14,385 nt of DNA, from positions 1 through 14,385 of the forward strand of contig JAPFFX010000123.1 in NCBI GenBank assembly GCA_026645375.1. Reading direction: 5' to 3'. This DNA comes from Citricoccus sp. WCRC_4. GTDB taxonomy: Bacteria; Actinomycetota; Actinomycetes; Actinomycetales; Micrococcaceae. The notes beneath the pieces were generated by a model that saw only the letters and a list, made by a program, of their open reading frames with translations, did not search any database and was not told the origin of the DNA. The position numbers were made by a program, and so were the translations under genes. Positions 6,295 through 13,343 of this stretch are shown piece after piece. Every line of letters starts with the position of its first letter. Position 1 is the stretch's first letter.

Positions 6295-6795
6295 ATGGCA
6301 ACCACAGCATTCAAGTCCACCCCCGTCAGCACGGTCGGCGAACTCCCCGCGGTCGGGTCCTCCGCCCCCGCCTTCGAGCTCACCGGTTCCGACCTGTCCC
6401 CGGTCTCCCTCGAGTCGCTGGCCGGGCGCACCGTCATCCTGAACGTCTTCCCCTCGCTGGACACCGGCGTCTGCGCCGCCTCCGTCCGGAGGTTCAACGA
6501 ACTGGCCGCCGGGCTCCAGGACACCACCGTGGTCGCCGTCTCGGCCGACCTGCCGTTCGCGGCGGGGCGTTTCTGCTCCGCGGAGGGCATCGACAACGTC
6601 GTCACCGGCTCCGTGTTCCGGTCCAGCTTCGGCCAGGACTACGGCGTCACCCAGGCCGACGGGCCCATGGCGGGGCTGCTGGCCCGCGCGGTCATCGTGA
6701 TCGACCCCCGGGGCACCGTGACGTACACCGAGGTGGTCCCGGAGATCACGACCGAGCCGGACTACGACGCAGCGATCGCCGCCGCCCGCGCCTGA
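6295..6795 (+). CDS. tpx: Thiol peroxidase (atypical 2-Cys peroxiredoxin)
   Basis: A cytoplasmic thioredoxin-dependent peroxidase that reduces hydrogen peroxide and, in the Tpx family, especially alkyl and lipid hydroperoxides. At 166 residues it is the normal family length. The peroxidatic site reads PSLDTGVC (53-60, Cys60). The resolving cysteine is Cys94 in GRFCS; the 34-residue spacing is typical of Tpx. Arg131 in LLARAVIVID is the conserved active-site arginine. The ATG at 6295 has no Shine-Dalgarno, but TAGGTT lies 7 nt upstream, so it is probably leaderless. It is followed after 10 bp by the HtrA-like protease on the same strand, so the two may form a stress operon, and it is divergent from the patatin gene. 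Confidence 0.95.
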   Translation: MATTAFKSTPVSTVGELPAVGSSAPAFELTGSDLSPVSLESLAGRTVILNVFPSLDTGVCAASVRRFNELAAGLQDTTVVAVSADLPFAAGRFCSAEGIDNVVTGSVFRSSFGQDYGVTQADGPMAGLLARAVIVIDPRGTVTYTEVVPEITTEPDYDAAIAAARA

Positions 6796-6805
6796 CCGGA
6801 GCACG

Positions 6806-8197
6806 GTGAACGACCCCTCTGACCCCCGGGATCCCGGTCGCGACGCGGCCGGGATCCCGCCCTACCCAGGCCGGCCCCCCGCCGTCGGGCCGGTCTTCCC
6901 CGCGCCGGCGCAGTACCCGGCCCACGGGGCGCACCTGCCACCGGGGCACCACCCCGGTGCCCACCAGCACGCTCCCTACGGACAGCCCCCGCCCCACCAG
7001 TTCGCCTACGGGCAGCCCCCGTACCAGCAGTTCCCCTCCGGCCGGCCGCCCAAGCGCCCCCGCCGCGGCGGGTACCGCCTGATCATCGCCGCCGGGGTCA
7101 CGGCGGCCGTCATCCTCGCCGGCGGGGTCACCGTGCTGACCGTCCAGGAGATCCGTGACATCGTCGCGGCCCAGGACCAGGAATCGGCCCGTCCCGCCGC
7201 GGAGGGGGAGTCCCTGGAGGAGGCGCTGCGGCACGCCCACGAGGGCATCCAGGTGGACTGGGCGGCCGGTCCGGCCCTGGACGAGGCCGGCCTGGACCGG
7301 GGCCGGAAGGTCACCGACGCACCGGGCGTGCTGATGGTGGACACCCGGCTCATGTCCGGCACCGGCACCGGCACCGGGATCGTGGTCAGCGGGGAGGGGC
7401 TGGCCATCACGAACTACCACGTGGTGGAGGACGCCTCGGAGGTCACCGTGACCGTGGCGGACACCGGTGAGACCTACGGCGCCGCCGTGCTCGGGCGCGA
7501 TTCCCTGCACGACGTCGCCGTGCTCCAGATCGAGGACGCCCCGGACCTGCCCACGGCATCGATCGACACGGAGGTGCCGCGACTGGGGGACCGCTCGGCG
7601 GCCGTCGGCAACGGTGGAGGACAGCGGTTCCTCACGGCGGTGACCGGCGAGGTCACCGCCCTGGGTGAGTCCATCGTCGCCTCCTCCGGCGTGCCGGACG
7701 ACTACTCTCGGCTGACGGGACTGATCGAGACCAGTGCCGACGTCGTGCCGGGGTACTCGGGTGGGCCCCTGGTGGACGGTGAGGGCCAGGTGGTGGGCAT
7801 CACCACCGCCGCCTCCCAGGGCGAGGACGCGGAGGCCGTGGACGGCTACGCCATCCCGGTGGCCACCGCGCTGGAGATCGTGGCCCAGGTCCTGTCCGGG
7901 GAGGAGACGGACACCGTGAGCATCGGCGTGGACGGGGCCCTGGGGATCACCGTGCAGACCGAGGGCGGGACCGCGGTGGTGAGGGAGGTGTCCCCGGGTT
8001 CATCGGCCGAACGGCTCGGCCTGCGGGTCGGGGACACGGTGCACGCCGTCGACGGGCATCCGGTCGCCTCGGCGGCCGAGCTGTCCGAGATCGTCAACGA
8101 CCACAACGTGGGGGACATCGTCTCCGTGCAGTGGACCACCGTGGACGGCCAGGAGCGCTCCGGCGAGATCGACCTGCAGGCGGCCGTGGTGTACTGA
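6806..8197 (+). CDS. HtrA/DegP-like membrane-anchored serine protease with PDZ domain
   Basis: An envelope quality-control protease, 463 residues. Order: a cytoplasmic Pro/Gly/His/Gln-rich tail (1-88) with YGQPP repeats at 58-62 and 68-72; one membrane segment (91-112); a short stalk; then an extracytoplasmic trypsin-like S1C domain. The triad is visible as TNYHVVE (His205), LHDVAVLQI (Asp237, of the HDVAV motif) and PGYSGGPLV (Ser318). The oxyanion-side motif GTGTGTGIVVS is at 185-195, encoded by a short (CCGGCA)3 tandem repeat. A PDZ domain follows at about 375-455 (VSPGSSAERLGLRVGDTVHAVDG). The residue before the catalytic Ser is Tyr where many HtrA proteins have Asn. The GTG at 6806 is preceded by GGAG with 4-nt spacing and lies 10 bp after tpx, so it is probably co-transcribed. 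The gene ends 4 bp from the convergent MFS gene. Confidence 0.93.
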   Translation: MNDPSDPRDPGRDAAGIPPYPGRPPAVGPVFPAPAQYPAHGAHLPPGHHPGAHQHAPYGQPPPHQFAYGQPPYQQFPSGRPPKRPRRGGYRLIIAAGVTAAVILAGGVTVLTVQEIRDIVAAQDQESARPAAEGESLEEALRHAHEGIQVDWAAGPALDEAGLDRGRKVTDAPGVLMVDTRLMSGTGTGTGIVVSGEGLAITNYHVVEDASEVTVTVADTGETYGAAVLGRDSLHDVAVLQIEDAPDLPTASIDTEVPRLGDRSAAVGNGGGQRFLTAVTGEVTALGESIVASSGVPDDYSRLTGLIETSADVVPGYSGGPLVDGEGQVVGITTAASQGEDAEAVDGYAIPVATALEIVAQVLSGEETDTVSIGVDGALGITVQTEGGTAVVREVSPGSSAERLGLRVGDTVHAVDGHPVASAAELSEIVNDHNVGDIVSVQWTTVDGQERSGEIDLQAAVVY

Positions 8198-8201
8198 CCG
8201 C

Positions 8202-9515
8202 TCAGCCGGCCAGTTCGTCGTCCACGAAGACCCGGCCGGAGACCCGCAGCCCGGCCACCGCCATCACCACGCCGGAGGCGGCCAGCAGGACGAGGACCAG
8301 GGTCCAGTCCTCGAGCCCGGCGTAGAGGAAGCCGACGGCCAGGGGCCCCAGGGCCGCCAGGATGTAGCCGAAGGGCTGGACGAAGCCGGAGAGCCGGGCG
8401 GTGACGTGGGGATCGCGGCTGCGGGCGGGGATGAGCGAGATCGCCGTCGGGAAGGCGAAGCCGCCGGCGCCCAGGAGCACCGACCACAGCCAGGCGCCGG
8501 CCACGGGGGCGAGCAGCAGGCCGATGTACCCGGCCGCCGTGAGCAGTCCGAAGCCCACCATCCACGGCGCGAGCGTGCGGGATCGCTCGATCACCGTGGG
8601 CATGACCAGCCCGCCGATGATGCCCATTCCGGCGATGACCGCCGTCAGGGAACCGGCGAGGTTCGCGTCTAGGCCGGCGTCCCGGTAGACCTGCGGCATC
8701 CAGCCGAACTGCACGTAGGCGTTCATCGCCTGCACGCCGAACAGCACCATCAGTGCGACGGCCGTGGGGGACGAGGTCAGGCTCCGGTCCGGGTGCTCGC
8801 GGGGCGGGGCCGCCGGGAAGTCGTGCCCGGTACGGCGGGCGACGACCAGCCACAGCACCAGCGGGACGACGGCCATCAGTCCCCAGAACCCGAGGGCGTA
8901 GCGCCAGCCGTCCGCGGGGTCGCCCAGGGCGCCCGCAGCGCCGGCCATCGGTGCGGCGAGCCCCGAACCGGCCGACCCGCCGACGGTCAGGAACATGCTG
9001 TAGAGCGTCATCAGGACCACCGTGTGCCGGCGGCCGTGCCGCTTGACCCAGGCCGGGACCAGGACATTGCCGACGGCCATCCCGGCCAGGGCCAGGGCGG
9101 TCAGCGGCACGAAGGCCCAGACCGAGCCGGAGGCCGGACGCAGCAGCAGCCCGGCGACCACGAGCACCAGGCTCAGCGCGATGGTCAGGGACAGCCCCGC
9201 GCGCCGGCCCATCCGCACGGCGAGCAGCCCCACCACCCCGAACATCAGCCCGGGCAGCGCGGTCAGCACTCCCGCGACGCCGCCGTCGATCCCCAATGAG
9301 GCCGCGACCTCGGCCAGTACCGGTCCCAGGGAGGTGGCGCCCGGACGCAGGTTGGCCGCGATGAACAGCACGGCCAGCACCGCCAGGGCGAGGCCGACGG
9401 AACCCGGACGCACCGACCGCCCCACGCCTGCCACCGGCGCGGGCTGGGGGGATTGCCCTGTGTCGGCCGGTCGGTCAGGGGCGGGGCGTGCGTCGGCACC
9501 GGGGTCACTGGTCAT
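8202..9515 (-). CDS. MFS transporter, CynX/NimT (cyanate/nitroimidazole) type
   Basis: A 437-residue membrane transporter with about 12 hydrophobic segments. The N-terminal cytoplasmic tail (1-38) is Pro/Ala-rich. TM1 carries AANLRPGATSLGPVL (53-67), the signature of the CynX/NimT/YeaN subgroup of the major facilitator superfamily. Members have been linked to cyanate, nitroimidazole or other small-anion transport, but most are uncharacterised, and nothing here identifies the substrate. No cyanase gene is adjacent. The ATG at 9513-9515 has no good ribosome-binding site, although a TAGAAC hexamer lies 6 nt upstream. It lies 45 bp downstream of zupT on the same strand and may be read through from it. 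Its stop is 4 bp from the htrA stop in convergent orientation. Confidence 0.9.
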   Translation of the reverse strand: MTSDPGADARPAPDRPADTGQSPQPAPVAGVGRSVRPGSVGLALAVLAVLFIAANLRPGATSLGPVLAEVAASLGIDGGVAGVLTALPGLMFGVVGLLAVRMGRRAGLSLTIALSLVLVVAGLLLRPASGSVWAFVPLTALALAGMAVGNVLVPAWVKRHGRRHTVVLMTLYSMFLTVGGSAGSGLAAPMAGAAGALGDPADGWRYALGFWGLMAVVPLVLWLVVARRTGHDFPAAPPREHPDRSLTSSPTAVALMVLFGVQAMNAYVQFGWMPQVYRDAGLDANLAGSLTAVIAGMGIIGGLVMPTVIERSRTLAPWMVGFGLLTAAGYIGLLLAPVAGAWLWSVLLGAGGFAFPTAISLIPARSRDPHVTARLSGFVQPFGYILAALGPLAVGFLYAGLEDWTLVLVLLAASGVVMAVAGLRVSGRVFVDDELAG

Positions 9516-9521
9516 GGACCA

Positions 9522-9527
9522 GTTCTA
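9522..9527 (-). promoter_or_regulatory. Weak candidate -10 for the CynX-type transporter
   Basis: Minus-strand TAGAAC, 6 nt before the ATG. It lacks the final T of TANNNT, so it is the weakest of the leaderless-type candidates in this window. Read-through from zupT is equally plausible. Confidence 0.18.
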
Positions 9528-9560
9528 CACTGTTCGCCGCCGAGGTTCCGGGCGGGGGCC

Positions 9561-10364
9561 TCAGGCCGTGGCGAACAGCAGCAGGGACACCGCCATCACG
9601 GCCATGCCCCCCACCAGTCCGTACATCGCCAGGTGGTGCTTGCCGTACTCGCGGGCCGTGGGCAGCAGTTCGTCCAGGGAGATGAACACCATGATCCCGG
9701 CCACCACGGCGAAGGTGATGCCCAGCATGAAGTCGTTCAGGAACGGCATCAGCAGCGCGAAACCGATCAGCGCACCGGCCGGCTCGGCCAGCCCCGAGAC
9801 GAAGGACCACCGCACGGCCTTGCGGCGGGACCCGGTGGCCTCCCGGACCGGCACCGCCACGGCCACGCCCTCCGGGACGTTGTGCAGCGCGATCGCCAGG
9901 GCCACGGGCAGGGCGATCGACAGGTCCGTCAGACCGGCCACGAAGGTGGCGAAGCCCTCCGGGAAGTTGTGGAGGCTGATCGCCAGCGCGGTCACCGTGC
10001 CGGTCCTCATCATCCGCCGGCGCCGGGCGGCCGTGGCCGGATCGTGGACCTGGCTGGGCTCGTGCGGGTTGATGGGCTCGGGGACGAGACGGTCGATCAC
10101 CCCGATCACCAGGATGCCCCCGAAGAACGCGGCCACGGCCGCCCAGTGGCCCGCCGCCGGGTCCGTGGCGGCGGCGAGCGACGTCAGCGCCTTGGGCATG
10201 ATCTCCAGGAAGGACACGTAGAGCATCACGCCCGCCGAGAAGCCCAGCGCCACGGACAGGAACGGGCCGCTGGTGCGCCGCGGCACCACGGAGATGAGCC
10301 CGCCGATGCCCGTGCACAACCCGGCGAGCACGGTGAGCCCCAGTGCCAGCCAGAAGTTCTCCAC
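9561..10364 (-). CDS. zupT: ZIP-family metal transporter (ZupT type)
   Basis: Imports divalent metals, mainly zinc and also iron, manganese or cobalt in known ZupT proteins, across the cytoplasmic membrane. At 267 residues with eight hydrophobic segments it matches the bacterial ZupT length. The metal-site motifs are both present: HNFPEG (132-137) in TM4 and HNVPEG (161-166) in TM5. AEPAG (193-197) and LDELLP (230-235) follow, as in E. coli ZupT. A cytoplasmic loop (about 95-120) contains two histidines and an Arg-rich end. The GTG start at 10362-10364 is preceded by AAGGA at 10-nt spacing. It is divergent from the serine hydrolase gene and possibly co-transcribed with the downstream MFS gene. 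No recognisable AT-rich Zur box is seen upstream. Confidence 0.94.
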   Translation of the reverse strand: MENFWLALGLTVLAGLCTGIGGLISVVPRRTSGPFLSVALGFSAGVMLYVSFLEIMPKALTSLAAATDPAAGHWAAVAAFFGGILVIGVIDRLVPEPINPHEPSQVHDPATAARRRRMMRTGTVTALAISLHNFPEGFATFVAGLTDLSIALPVALAIALHNVPEGVAVAVPVREATGSRRKAVRWSFVSGLAEPAGALIGFALLMPFLNDFMLGITFAVVAGIMVFISLDELLPTAREYGKHHLAMYGLVGGMAVMAVSLLLFATA

Positions 10365-10455
10365 GCCGAGCCGTTCCTTGCGTCCGTGTCCTGCAGGGCC
10401 GTGCCCCGTGCACCCCGGCGTCCGCCGGCTGCCGCCGGGTCCGGGGGATGCACCG

Positions 10456-10461
10456 AGTGTA
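10456..10461 (-). promoter_or_regulatory. Candidate -10 for zupT
   Basis: Minus-strand TACACT, about 92 bp before the zupT start, giving a leader of roughly 85 nt. The leader contains a GC hairpin at 10415-10428 (CCGGCG/CGCCGG with a 2-nt gap). No -35 match is seen. It lies 22 bp from the divergent candidate promoter of the serine hydrolase. Confidence 0.33.
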
Positions 10462-10483
10462 GGGGCGCCGGAACCGGCCTCGG

Positions 10484-10489
10484 TACGCT
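10484..10489 (+). promoter_or_regulatory. Candidate -10 for the serine hydrolase (leaderless)
   Basis: TACGCT (TANNNT), 6 nt before the ATG at 10496. No Shine-Dalgarno lies between. This spacing argues for ATG 10496 over the in-frame GTG at 10490. Confidence 0.38.
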
Positions 10490-10495
10490 GTGGCC

Positions 10496-11596
10496 ATGAT
10501 GACGACGCCGGTCCCCGCGGGTGGGCCCGCCGGCGCCGCTTCGCCGCCGGGCGCCCACCCGGTGTCCGACGCCGGCTGGCAGGACGTGCTCTCCCTGGCC
10601 GCCTCGCGCGGCGCCTGCGTGCAGCTGACCGTGATCCACCGAGGGGTCACCGTCCTGGACGGGGCGGTCCGCTGCCACCCGGACGCCCTGGGCTGGCTGT
10701 TCTCCGCCTCCAAGCCCTTCACGTCGCTGCTCGTCCACCGGCTGGCGGGTCACGGCGTGCTGGACCTGGATGCCGCGGTGGGGGAGTACTGGCCCGAGTT
10801 CGGCACCGGCGGGGACGGCTCCAAGGCCGGCACCACCGTCCGGGACGTGCTCACCCACCGCACGGCCGCACCCACGGCGGGGCCGTACCCGGCGGCGGTG
10901 CTGGCCATGCACCGCCTCGAGGCCTCGCTCGAGCGGGTGGCACGCGGCCGACGCCGGGACCGCCGCTATCCGGGCCTGTCCGCCTACCAACCGCTGGACT
11001 TCGGGTTCATCCTGGCCGAGGTGTCCCGCCGGGTCACCGGCCGCCCGTGGCCGCACCTGCTGCACGAACTGGTGCTGGACCCCGCCGGGCTGCGGGACGT
11101 CCACCCCGGGGTGCCGGACGATCAACTGCACCGCTGCCTGCCGTTCGACGGCTCGCGCCGGGCCCTGCCGGGCGGGCCGGTGGTCGCCGCCGTCCTCAAC
11201 CGGCGGTCCGTGCGCCAGGCCCGGATCCCGGCGGCGGGGATCTCGACGACGGCCCGCCAGCTCGCCCTGTTCTACCGTCACCTGCTCTCCGCCCCGGAAC
11301 GGGACGCACTGTGCGCGCCCAGCTCGGACGGCGGCCGCGACGCCTGGACCCGGCTGCCCACCCGGTGGGGGACCGGCATCCAGCTCGGCGGCACTGGCGC
11401 ATGGTGCCCCCTGGGGGCCACCAGCACCGAGCGGACCTTCGGCCACAACGGTTCGGACGTCTGCCTGGGCTGGGCCGATCCCGACCTGGACCTCGCGGTC
11501 GGCCTGGTCACCGACCGGGCCAGTGGCCACCCCGCGGACAAGAAGCTGCTCGTGCGGGTCTCCGACGCGATCCGCACCGCTGCCCGCCGGGCCTGA
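10496..11596 (+). CDS. Serine hydrolase of the beta-lactamase (class C/PF00144) fold
   Basis: A 366-residue penicillin-binding-protein-like hydrolase, probably an esterase or peptidase of the EstB/family VIII kind rather than a resistance beta-lactamase. The SxxK nucleophile motif is SASK (Ser70, Lys73) followed by PFTSLLVHRLAGHGVLDLD, typical of PF00144. VRDVLTHRTA (116-124) matches the family LLTHTSG region. The second motif would be Tyr164 in AYQPLDFG, with Pro in place of the usual Asn of YxN. The third is GHNG (316-319), replacing KTG. No signal peptide is seen, so it should be cytoplasmic. Start choice: ATG 10496 lies 6 nt after a TACGCT hexamer; a GTG at 10490 and an ATG at 10499 are alternatives. 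It is divergent from zupT and has a 193-bp gap before the next gene. Confidence 0.88.
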   Translation: MMTTPVPAGGPAGAASPPGAHPVSDAGWQDVLSLAASRGACVQLTVIHRGVTVLDGAVRCHPDALGWLFSASKPFTSLLVHRLAGHGVLDLDAAVGEYWPEFGTGGDGSKAGTTVRDVLTHRTAAPTAGPYPAAVLAMHRLEASLERVARGRRRDRRYPGLSAYQPLDFGFILAEVSRRVTGRPWPHLLHELVLDPAGLRDVHPGVPDDQLHRCLPFDGSRRALPGGPVVAAVLNRRSVRQARIPAAGISTTARQLALFYRHLLSAPERDALCAPSSDGGRDAWTRLPTRWGTGIQLGGTGAWCPLGATSTERTFGHNGSDVCLGWADPDLDLAVGLVTDRASGHPADKKLLVRVSDAIRTAARRA

Positions 11597-11700
11597 CCGG
11601 CCTGCGAGACCCGGCAACCGTCCTGGGGACCAGGCCCATCCCCACGACCACTCCCATCCGCTAGGTTCGGCAGGACGGGATCGCTGACCTGGCCGGGGCC

Positions 11701-11744
11701 CTCATCGTCGTCTCATCGTCGACTCATCCTCGTCTCATACCGGT
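11701..11744 (+). repeat. Four 11-bp direct repeats upstream of the FAD oxidoreductase
   Basis: CTCATCGTCGT, CTCATCGTCGA, CTCATCCTCGT and CTCATACCGGT follow one another without gaps at 11701, 11712, 11723 and 11734. The first three differ by one or two bases; the fourth keeps CTCAT and the final GT. An 11-bp period is one DNA helical turn. This is the layout of direct-repeat sites for OmpR/PhoB-type response regulators, such as the Streptomyces PhoP box, whose units also contain TCA. The array ends just before a candidate -10, overlapping where the -35 would be. The repeat is directly visible; the regulatory role is inference. Confidence 0.85.
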
Positions 11745-11751
11745 CCCGCAG

Positions 11752-11757
11752 GATATT
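11752..11757 (+). promoter_or_regulatory. Candidate -10 for the FAD oxidoreductase operon
   Basis: GATATT in an AT-richer patch, 32 bp before the ATG. It would give a leader of about 26 nt that contains the AGGA ribosome-binding site. The -35 position falls on the last direct-repeat units, which suggests activator-dependent transcription. A second -10-like hexamer, TAGGTT, lies at 11662-11667. Confidence 0.33.
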
Positions 11758-11789
11758 CACAGGATCTTCCAAGGACAGGAACACACGCG

Positions 11790-13343
11790 ATGACGCACCA
11801 GGAGCCGGCGCAGCAGGCGCACACTCCCCGACCCACCGGTCGATCCAGGCGATCCACGCACGGGCGGCGCGCCGTCGTCGTCGGCTCCGGCCCCAACGGG
11901 CTCACCGCCGCCGCGGTGCTGGCCCGTGCCGGCTGGGAGGTGGACGTGTACGAGCGGCACACTGCCCCGGGCGGTGCCTCCGCCTCCGCCGACGTGCTCG
12001 GTCCCGGGACGATCGTCGACCTCGGCGCGGCCGGCCACCCCTTCGGAGTGGCCAGCCCCGTGTTCCGGGAGCTGGAGCTCACTGCCCACGGCGTCGAATG
12101 GCTGCACAGTGACTACCCGATGGCCCACCCGCTGGACGGGCGCCCCGCGGCCGTACTGCACCGCACCCTCCAGGCCACCGCCGAGGACCTCGGACAGGAC
12201 GGGAGGGCATGGACCCGGCTGCACGCCCCGATCGTGGAGGATGTCGACGCGCACCTGGAGAACATCCTCGGGCCCTCGCTGGTGCGCGTCCCGCGGCACC
12301 CGGTGAGCATGGCGCGGTTCGGCGTGCGTGCCCTCTGGCCCGCGGGCGCCCTCGGCCGGGCCGTCTTCCGGGACGAGACCGCCAGGTCCCTGTTCGCGAG
12401 TTCCTCGATCCACGCCATCCTGCCGCCCACCCACCTGTTCACGGCCGCGTTCGGCCTGATCTTCGGTGCGCTGGGCATGTCCCGCGGGTGGCCCGTGGCC
12501 AAGGGCGGTTCCGGTGCCATCACCGCAGCGCTCGCCTCGGTCCTCGCTGCCCACGGTGGGCGCATCCACCTGGACCACGAGGTCACCGACCTGCGCGAGT
12601 TCCCGGAGGCGGACGCGATCCTGCTCGACCTCACGCCCCGGCAGCTGCTCGCCCTCGACGGAGTGGACCTGACCGACCGCTACGCCGCGCACATGCGGCG
12701 CTGGCGGTACGGAACGGGGGTCTCGAAGGTGGACTACCTGCTCGACGGGCCGATCCCCTGGACCGACTCCCGGGTGGCCGGGGCCGGTACGGTCCACGTG
12801 ACCGGCACGCTGGCCGAGCTGGAACATGCCGAGCGAGAGGCCAAGGCCGGCCACATGCCGGACAGGCCGTTCGTCATGGTCTGCCAGCAGCAGTCCGCGG
12901 ACCCGTCCCGGGCCACCGGTCCGGCCGCCGGGAAGACGGTGGTGTGGACCTACGCCCACGTCCCCGGTGGGTACGACGCCCCGGTCGAGCACCTGATCGC
13001 CGACCAGATCGAACGCTTCGCCCCGGGGTTCCGGGACCGGATCGTGCACCGCGTGGCCACCACGCCCTCGGGGCTCGAGACGTGGAATCCCAACCTCATC
13101 GGCGGGGACGTCGCCGGCGGATCCATGGGCGGGTTGCAGCAGGTGCTGCGCCCGGCCCCGGTGCTCAGCCCGCACCGCACCGGCACGCCGGGGCTGTACC
13201 TGGCCTCCTCGTCCACCCCGCCCGGCGGGGGAGTGCACGGCATGGCCGGACTGCACGCCGCCCGGGCCGCCCTGGCCGACGCCGCCCGCGGCCGGACCCG
13301 GCACCGCACGAACCCGCGCACCCATCGAGAGGACAGGCCATGA
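11790..13343 (+). CDS. FAD-dependent oxidoreductase, CrtI/PYROXD2-like (COG1233 type)
   Basis: A 517-residue flavoprotein of the phytoene-desaturase/amine-oxidase superfamily. The FAD Rossmann fold reads VVVGSGPNGLTAAAVLARAG (29-48) and VDVYERHTAPGGASAS (51-66), with Glu55 for the ribose. The C-terminal FAD motif is GLYLASSSTPPGGGVHGMAG (about 468-487). Residues 1-26 are a hydrophilic Arg/Pro-rich tail. This GxGxNGL...PGGGVHG arrangement is typical of uncharacterised CrtI relatives rather than of dedicated carotenoid desaturases, and no crtB, crtE or other carotenoid gene is nearby, so the substrate is unknown. ATG 11790 has AGGA 9 nt upstream. The stop TGA overlaps the next ATG (ATGA at 13340), so translation is probably coupled. 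It is the first gene of a set of at least three, behind the 11-bp direct repeats. Confidence 0.9.
   Translation: MTHQEPAQQAHTPRPTGRSRRSTHGRRAVVVGSGPNGLTAAAVLARAGWEVDVYERHTAPGGASASADVLGPGTIVDLGAAGHPFGVASPVFRELELTAHGVEWLHSDYPMAHPLDGRPAAVLHRTLQATAEDLGQDGRAWTRLHAPIVEDVDAHLENILGPSLVRVPRHPVSMARFGVRALWPAGALGRAVFRDETARSLFASSSIHAILPPTHLFTAAFGLIFGALGMSRGWPVAKGGSGAITAALASVLAAHGGRIHLDHEVTDLREFPEADAILLDLTPRQLLALDGVDLTDRYAAHMRRWRYGTGVSKVDYLLDGPIPWTDSRVAGAGTVHVTGTLAELEHAEREAKAGHMPDRPFVMVCQQQSADPSRATGPAAGKTVVWTYAHVPGGYDAPVEHLIADQIERFAPGFRDRIVHRVATTPSGLETWNPNLIGGDVAGGSMGGLQQVLRPAPVLSPHRTGTPGLYLASSSTPPGGGVHGMAGLHAARAALADAARGRTRHRTNPRTHREDRP

Noticed and set aside
7356..7378. CCGGCA tandem repeat in the htrA-like gene as a phase-variation tract
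   Set aside because: Only three 6-bp units, in frame, encoding the normal GTGTG oxyanion-side motif; length changes would not shift the frame.
10490..10492. GTG start for the serine hydrolase
   Set aside because: It directly abuts the candidate -10 hexamer; the ATG at 10496 has the spacing expected of a leaderless start.
11622..11634. Terminator after the serine hydrolase
   Set aside because: CCTGG/CCAGG gives a 5-bp stem with a 3-nt loop and no U-tract, expected by chance in such GC-rich DNA.
12209..13339. Open plus-strand frame continuing upstream of the FPLSTYPMF protein
   Set aside because: It runs out of frame through the flavoenzyme gene and translates to Arg/Pro/Gly-rich nonsense. 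The real start at 13340 has a ribosome-binding site and an ATGA overlap.
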